A model generated the notes under the pieces. That model searched no databases. It saw only the letters and a program-made list of their open reading frames with translations, and was not told the origin of the DNA. A DNA stretch of 23,965 nt from Saccoglossus kowalevskii (taxonomy: Eukaryota; Hemichordata; Enteropneusta; Harrimaniidae): assembly GCF_000003605.2 (NCBI RefSeq), contig NW_003145791.1, forward strand, positions 217,890 to 241,854. Reading direction: 5' to 3'. Of the stretch, positions 10,801 through 23,965 are shown piece by piece. The position numbers and the translations under genes are program-made. The stretch's first letter is position 1, and each line of letters opens with the position of its first letter.

Positions 10801-10970
10801 AGTTGATGCAGAAAACACTCCATTTCCTCTCGACTTGCATCAATTTCTTGATGGTGATCTCCGAAGACCGTCCCAACTTGACCCCAACGTTTTACTCTTT
10901 CCAACCAATTATCGACCTCTTGGCTGATATTTCGATAATCATGGCCTTCCACGGGGCCTACAGTCTCCAT
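1569..10970 (-). CDS. FANCC: FANCC orthologue (Fanconi anaemia complementation group C), 10 exons, 3' end outside the window
   Basis: Exons in transcript order: 10970-10779, 9983-9896, 8870-8776, 8053-7943, 7544-7480, 6571-6363, 5609-5455, 3154-2999, 2495-2420, 1813-1569. Every junction has GT-AG and the phases (0,1,0,0,2,1,0,0,1,0) join without a stop into 464 codons. Seen blocks that line up in order with human FANCC (recalled, not computed) include PNVGQLL, YKILMQCILVL, LITALLCCH, LWLRFFPSLEQ, ACAENPAIYWTVNRLL and a WYYKAIELCLM-type helix. In known biology FANCC is an all-helical protein that joins FANCE and FANCF in the FA core complex, which ubiquitinates FANCD2-FANCI at interstrand crosslinks. 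Human FANCC has 558 residues, so about 90-100 C-terminal residues should lie left of the window. The start ATG at 10970 has an in-frame TGA 18 bases upstream (10991-10989) and a good Kozak context. The gene is head to head with SMARCA4. No signal peptide or membrane segment is visible. Family assignment is confident because many dispersed blocks agree, though FANCC evolves fast. Confidence 0.88.
2248..2262 (-). promoter_or_regulatory. CTCF-like motif in FANCC intron 9
   Basis: On the minus strand CCACTAGAGGGCGCT matches the CTCF core consensus (CCASYAGRKGGCRSY) at every position. CTCF is an architectural protein present across bilaterians. Occupancy is not shown, and such strings also occur inside repeats. 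Confidence 0.4.
2420..2495 (-). CDS. FANCC: FANCC exon 9
   Basis: A 76-nt exon between AAATTTAG and GTAAATA. It encodes PRFELSGFYPRVLQPLIHLM and QIQPA, then one base of the next codon. It corresponds to human [20 protein letters not shown]. Confidence 0.83.
2848..2990 (+). repeat. Decayed copy of the 140-bp family beside FANCC exon 8
   Basis: GCCAAGTTTGAATGAAATATG, ATCCAGTTGTGAAATGG-type words and AAAATGGCTGCCATTCAGCC correspond to the tandem units. It reaches the exon's donor side. Confidence 0.5.
2999..3154 (-). CDS. FANCC: FANCC exon 8
   Basis: A 156-nt exon (52 codons, phase 0 to 0) between TTGCAG and GTATGTAAG. It encodes LACAENPAIYWTVNRLLRS, then a Cys-Asp-Gly-Asp turn and a helix RVLCMFHRAFMNSV. 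This lines up with human AACHPAIFRVVDEMFRCAL and IQVFTQCFVEAL. A repeat copy abuts its donor side (about 2848-2990). Confidence 0.9.
3155..4770 (-). other. First part of FANCC intron 7
   Basis: A+T-rich intron without a supported gene. 4341-4655 is open on the minus strand but shows no family and no codon pattern. The 4640-4770 part looks like a very worn unit of the following tandem repeat (ATGGCC, CCATCTTTGATC words). Confidence 0.5.
4771..5230. repeat. Tandem repeat, 140-bp period, with AAGATGGCTGCC units
   Basis: Units start at 4921, 5061 and 5201 (exactly 140 bp apart), with an older, longer unit before them from about 4771. Each has AAGATGGCTGCC, GGCCATC, ACATGTATCCTAACATG and CCAAGTTTGAA. 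AAGATGGCTGC fits the YY1 consensus AANATGGCNGC. ATGGC and GCCAT in each unit can pair. The frames open across it are artefacts of the repeat. Confidence 0.85.
5330..5373 (+). repeat. GGAC tetranucleotide tract
   Basis: CCGGACGGACGGACGG and interrupted continuations (GCAC, AGAC variants) follow the 140-bp units and precede a hairpin. They appear to be part of the same dispersed element, near its 3' end. Confidence 0.8.
5384..5418. repeat. Terminal hairpin of the dispersed element
   Basis: AGTCCC pairs with GGGACT, and CGGAC with GTCCG around a TTC loop (ACGGGGACTT side with two extra T). It is followed by AATAAA at 5419-5424. A decayed counterpart, AATAGTCCCCCATTTTT with GGAGTAATAA, lies near 9306-9347, which supports this being the family's end. 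Confidence 0.7.
5455..5609 (-). CDS. FANCC: FANCC exon 7 (LWLR-PSLE block)
   Basis: A 155-nt exon between TTTGCAG and GTGAGT. It encodes the most diagnostic FANCC block, ARVHLWLRFFPSLEQEI, parallel to human VVCLWLRHLPSLEKAM, followed by a helix and a KDTIRLIESRQL end. Phase 1 to 0. It lies only 36 bp downstream (plus-strand sense) of the terminal hairpin of the 140-bp repeat cluster. Confidence 0.9.
5755..6181. repeat. Hairpin-ended dispersed repeat with internal direct copies
   Basis: It begins GATAGCTCCGCTGTTAGC (about 5757-5774) and ends in a hairpin of AGCTCCGCT (6151-6159) with AGCGGAGCT (6172-6180) followed by AAAA. Inside, a segment with AAAGATATCATCAC, AATGAACAAATCT and GAGAGGTC-type strings recurs about 151 bp apart (5850 and 6001), with a shorter older copy at 5801. 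It fills FANCC intron 6. Confidence 0.65.
6363..6571 (-). CDS. FANCC: FANCC exon 6
   Basis: A 209-nt exon. The acceptor TTTATTTGTAG (just above 6571) keeps phase with exon 5, while a nearer internal CAG would not. It encodes SLLNKVLEEVSNMCISLIDL and a LPLITALLCCHSLSDREEF segment, matching human DPLVEALLICHGREPQE, then a Lys/Glu-rich end before GTAAAC, phase 1. Confidence 0.87.
6572..7479 (-). other. FANCC intron 5
   Basis: A+T-rich; only the (ATT)n tract at 7229-7258 stands out. No exon supported. Confidence 0.5.
7229..7258 (+). repeat. (ATT)n microsatellite
   Basis: A run of ATT triplets after GCAATAAAT. The combination TGCAATAAAT plus a simple repeat is a common 3' end of retroposons, so a degraded one may end here. 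Confidence 0.8.
7480..7544 (-). CDS. FANCC: FANCC exon 5
   Basis: A small 65-nt exon between an ATGTAG acceptor and a GTAAGT donor. It encodes LIDSIQSDLDSQHERKWSSK, then T, and ends two bases into a codon. It is required to keep phase between exons 4 and 6. It aligns loosely with the human region before VASLSRVCVPLI. Confidence 0.75.
7748..7769. repeat. 22-bp perfect palindrome
   Basis: TATTATTTTCG followed by its exact complement CGAAAATAATA. It looks like the central or terminal part of the TTTTCGCGAAAA repeat class (compare 20269-20418). Confidence 0.7.
7943..8053 (-). CDS. FANCC: FANCC exon 4
   Basis: A 111-nt exon (37 codons, phase 0 to 0) between GTTCTAG and GTGAGT. It runs from SQVKNTVSYVVSEK to FNQLAIVK. 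The continuous frame supports it. Similarity to human FANCC here is weak, as expected for this variable stretch. Confidence 0.78.
8179..8312. repeat. Fold-back (inverted-repeat) element in FANCC intron 3
   Basis: The 44-bp left arm (8179-8222, with GAGGATACTGCGAAGTATGC) and right arm (8269-8312, with GCATACTTTGCAGTATCCTC) are imperfect reverse complements around a 46-bp centre. A single related arm is at about 23130-23180. Confidence 0.7.
8313..8775 (-). other. FANCC intron 3, remainder
   Basis: No coding, RNA or repeat feature that I can support. Confidence 0.5.
8776..8870 (-). CDS. FANCC: FANCC exon 3
   Basis: A 95-nt exon between a TTGTTTAG acceptor and a strong GTAAGTGA donor. It encodes ESTYKILMQCILVLTSEQP and on to NKWAY. 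The helix matches the human segment around QKILIWCLCCLINKEPQ, with the Trp that follows also conserved. Confidence 0.85.
9224..9440 (+). repeat. Decayed copy of the 140-bp/hairpin family in FANCC intron 2
   Basis: It contains AGTTTGAATGTGATCGG, a worn AATAGTCCCCC...GGAGTAATAA end and CTGCCATTTTGAATCAGATC. The same words, in the same strand sense, are found at 4771-5420. Confidence 0.45.
9441..9895 (-). other. FANCC intron 2, remainder
   Basis: A+T-rich with A-runs near 9787-9808. Nothing else supported. Confidence 0.5.
9896..9983 (-). CDS. FANCC: FANCC exon 2
   Basis: An 88-nt exon following a CTCTTTCAG acceptor. It encodes KDTSYAVQQLPNVGQLLGRL and then CCDNVVLLK, and ends one base into a codon before a GTTAAT donor. 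The PNVGQLL core matches human PTIGQLL. Confidence 0.82.
10030..10081 (+). repeat. Possible remnant of a GCGC/AAGCGCTTCACA-type repeat
   Basis: TTTTTACAGCGCCCACGAGT followed by CCCTAAGTGCTTCACAG resembles a widespread invertebrate repeat with GCGC...GCGCTTTACAG. This comes from memory only. It lies in FANCC intron 1. Confidence 0.25.
10384..10651. mobile_element. TTAA-flanked MITE in FANCC intron 1, 268 bp
   Basis: Terminal inverted repeats AGGGTGGTAGTCGTCACGC and, on the right, GCGTGACGACCACCGCCCT (17 of 19 matching after reversal) are flanked by TTAA at 10380-10383 and 10652-10655. TTAA targets are typical of piggyBac and Kolobok elements. No coding frame remains. Confidence 0.75.
10779..10970 (-). 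CDS. FANCC: FANCC coding exon 1
   Basis: Encodes 64 residues from METVGPVEGHDYR to HNVLSRW and ends at a GTGTGT donor (10778 downwards), phase 0. The NWLERVKRWGQ segment and the ECFLHQLHNVL helix correspond to the human N-terminus around its FWMQKLSVWDQ and FQEFLRKMYEAL segments. An in-frame TGA upstream fixes the ATG as the first possible start in this exon. Confidence 0.82.
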
Positions 10971-11184
10971 TCTTTGAAAACAGACAAATCAGGAAGTACA
11001 CACTAATTCTCATTTCAAAGAAGCGCAGATCGCCGCAAACCAACCGATGTGAATAGCGCCACCTGTGTTGACACAATGCAAAGAAGCGTTCACGGGATTG
11101 ACCTCTATTTGACCTGTACCTCGTTTTCACTGTGCCGAATAGTCTATTTAGAAATAGGGGTGTGATGTAACGTGACAAGGAATA

Positions 11185-11196
11185 CACGTGTAAATT
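11185..11196. promoter_or_regulatory. E-box copy 1 (CACGTGTAAATT)
   Basis: The palindromic CACGTG core with the flank TAAATT is repeated exactly at 11309-11320. Such cores bind bHLH factors of the MYC/USF class in animals. The function is inferred from the exact duplication inside a promoter. Confidence 0.4.
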
Positions 11197-11308
11197 GAAT
11201 CAAGTGTCACTTTCTGCACAATTTTGTTATTATAAAATAATTATTAGAATAATTATATTATATGGAAATAATTTTCATGCCTGTTCACAGTTAGTGTTTA
11301 GGAGAACT

Positions 11309-11320
11309 CACGTGTAAATT
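11309..11320. promoter_or_regulatory. E-box copy 2 (CACGTGTAAATT)
   Basis: An exact second copy of the 12-mer at 11185-11196, 124 bp away, placed 4 bp upstream of the TATA-like box. Confidence 0.4.
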
Positions 11321-11323
11321 AGG

Positions 11324-11330
11324 TATAAAA
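11324..11330 (+). promoter_or_regulatory. TATA-like box upstream of SMARCA4
   Basis: TATAAAA, within GGTATAAAAACCC, lies 134 bp before the first donor. This would place transcription start near 11354. It is a motif match only. Confidence 0.4.
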
Positions 11331-11353
11331 ACCCTACAAACAAGTGAACTTGT

Positions 11354-11463
11354 TCGGCAAAACTCGTGTTTCTTCGGAAAAGATCGATGTGAAAGGGATC
11401 CAATATGGCCGTCTTTGTTTAGTGAAAGAGCGTGAATCGAGAAATTAATCGTATTTTTTTCGG
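11354..11463 (+). other. SMARCA4: Probable non-coding first exon (5' UTR) of SMARCA4
   Basis: A strong donor, CGG followed by GTAAGTA, at 11464 has no coding frame feeding it. The first coding exon opens with an acceptor (TTATTCCAG, ending at 12329) only 10 nt before the ATG, so an upstream non-coding exon is needed. The 5' limit is inferred about 30 nt after a TATAAAA at 11324. The true start site may differ. Confidence 0.55.
11387..11422 (+). promoter_or_regulatory. Two minimal upstream ORFs in the SMARCA4 5' UTR
   Basis: ATG-TGA at 11387-11392 is a start-stop element. ATG-GCC-GTC-TTT-GTT-TAG at 11405-11422 encodes MAVFV. Both would sit in the 5' UTR if transcription starts near 11354. They could dampen translation of the main ORF. 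The stretch CAATATGGCC over the second ATG also resembles a YY1 site. Confidence 0.35.
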
Positions 11464-11954
11464 GTAAGTAAGACTTTTTCATTCGCCGGGTCTACTTTAT
11501 TTTAAAAAAAGTGCGTATTTTGCTGATTTTGCGAGTGTGCTATGGTGTTTGAATTAACGTTTGGCCACAGATATCTCCTTTCCTTGTGTCGCTTTTTGTC
11601 CGCCGATCAGACATTACTCACGCCACTGTGTGTACACTGGACTCGGGAAGATTCAGGAAGTTTGCCGGTACCGATTCTTTCTTTGCAAATTTATGTTTAC
11701 ATGTGTACAGTTTAACGCATGCAGCAGAGAGATGCATATAATTTGATTTGATTGAAAGTCAACTTGTAGTTGAATTTCCATAATCACCACAGAACTGCGA
11801 AAACAACAACAACAATGTTCGGCGAAATCTTTCTTTCTCACTCCAATAGATTATGCTTCGGGCCGGTGTTCTATCATCTCAAGTTTTTGAATAGATGTGG
11901 TCAAGACAAATAAAAAATATTTAAAAACCACATTATGGACAACGTGACGGATAA

Positions 11955-11977
11955 TTTTGTAATTTAAAATTACAAAA
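11955..11977. repeat. 23-nt near-perfect palindrome in SMARCA4 intron 1
   Basis: TTTTGTAATTT, a single A, then AAATTACAAAA. A+T-rich; no associated element ends were found. Confidence 0.6.
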
Positions 11978-12158
11978 ATAAACCCCATTTCATTGGCCCT
12001 TCATAAGGCATAAAAAGTAAAGTTTCATAACTTCTACCCACCGCTGTTTTGAATTGGCCAATGGACATTCTAGAATTACATTCAGTTACAAGAACAATTT
12101 GATTTCCCAAAACTTGCTAATTTACTACAGCCAAGATACATATGTATAAGTACATGTG

Positions 12159-12262
12159 TTAGTTAAATCGTGGTCACATGATGATCATAGCACCACCAAT
12201 AGTTTGCGCCCCTGGTTTATAAATACGCTGTATTAACCATCTCATGACCATGGTTTAACTAA
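12159..12262. repeat. 104-bp palindromic MITE-like element in SMARCA4 intron 1
   Basis: The left end TTAGTTAAATCGTGGTCA and the reversed right end TTAGTTAAACCATGGTCA match at 16 of 18 positions. The element ends 67 bp before the first coding exon. No coding frame. Confidence 0.65.
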
Positions 12263-12339
12263 GTAGTACGTAAGTGATGTCGTTTTATGAGGCAATATCT
12301 ACATAAATAACAAAATTAAATTATTCCAGGAATATCAAG

Positions 12340-23910
<11,571 letters not shown>

Positions 23911-23965
23911 GTCAGGCATTGTTTTGCAGTCTGTTTAATTATTACGTTCAAAGGATCCTCTACGG

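Larger units (their letters stand above)
10971..11353. promoter_or_regulatory. Shared (bidirectional) promoter region between FANCC and SMARCA4
   Basis: The FANCC start codon and the inferred SMARCA4 first exon are under 500 bp apart and point away from each other, so both promoters must lie here unless one gene has further upstream exons. The stretch holds two E-boxes, a TATA-like box near the SMARCA4 side and no convincing TATA on the FANCC side. The 11-bp TAGCGCCACCT at 11054-11064 matches a CTCF-type core on the minus strand, but the flank does not. Confidence 0.6.
11464..12329 (+). other. SMARCA4 intron 1
   Basis: A+T-rich intron between the non-coding first exon and the first coding exon. 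It holds the 23-nt palindrome at 11955 and the 104-bp MITE-like element at 12159. Confidence 0.55.

Noticed and set aside
10671-11006. 111-codon plus-strand open frame
   Set aside because: It overlaps FANCC coding exon 1 in antisense and the shared promoter, shows no family resemblance and has no splice partners.

Overview
The window is nuclear DNA of an animal. It has two intron-rich genes arranged head to head, GT-AG splice sites, A+T-rich introns and many short dispersed repeats. The intron structure, the single BRM/BRG1-type remodeller and repeat families ending in hairpins suggest an invertebrate, most likely marine. I cannot name the phylum from sequence alone.

Left half (about 1569-10970, minus strand): ten exons that join in frame into 464 codons of a FANCC (Fanconi anaemia group C) orthologue. 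It was recognised from short conserved blocks spread over the whole protein. The C-terminal part (roughly the last 90-100 residues by comparison with the human protein) lies beyond the left edge. Its introns hold a LINE 3' end with a 594-bp inverted-repeat element beside it, a CTCF-like motif, a 140-bp tandem repeat ending in a GGAC run and a hairpin, a second hairpin-ended repeat, a fold-back element and a TTAA-flanked MITE.

Middle (about 10971-11463): a compact shared promoter region. It holds two copies of a 12-mer containing an E-box, a TATA-like box and a probable non-coding first exon of the right-hand gene with two tiny upstream ORFs.

Right half (12340-23910, plus strand, running off the right edge): seventeen coding exons that join in frame into 960 codons of the SWI/SNF (BAF) ATPase SMARCA4/SMARCA2 (brahma). 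They cover the Pro/Gln-rich N-terminus, QLQ, HSA and BRK domains, an acidic linker and the first lobe of the Snf2 ATPase with its Walker A (DEMGLGKT), DEGH and LTGTPLQN motifs. The second helicase lobe, SnAC region and bromodomain must lie to the right.

The two products are a DNA-crosslink-repair scaffold and a chromatin remodeller. Both act in the nucleus, and the head-to-head layout allows co-regulation from one promoter. I found no tRNA, rRNA, CRISPR array or prokaryotic feature. Apart from the two genes, the content is introns and transposon-derived repeats.
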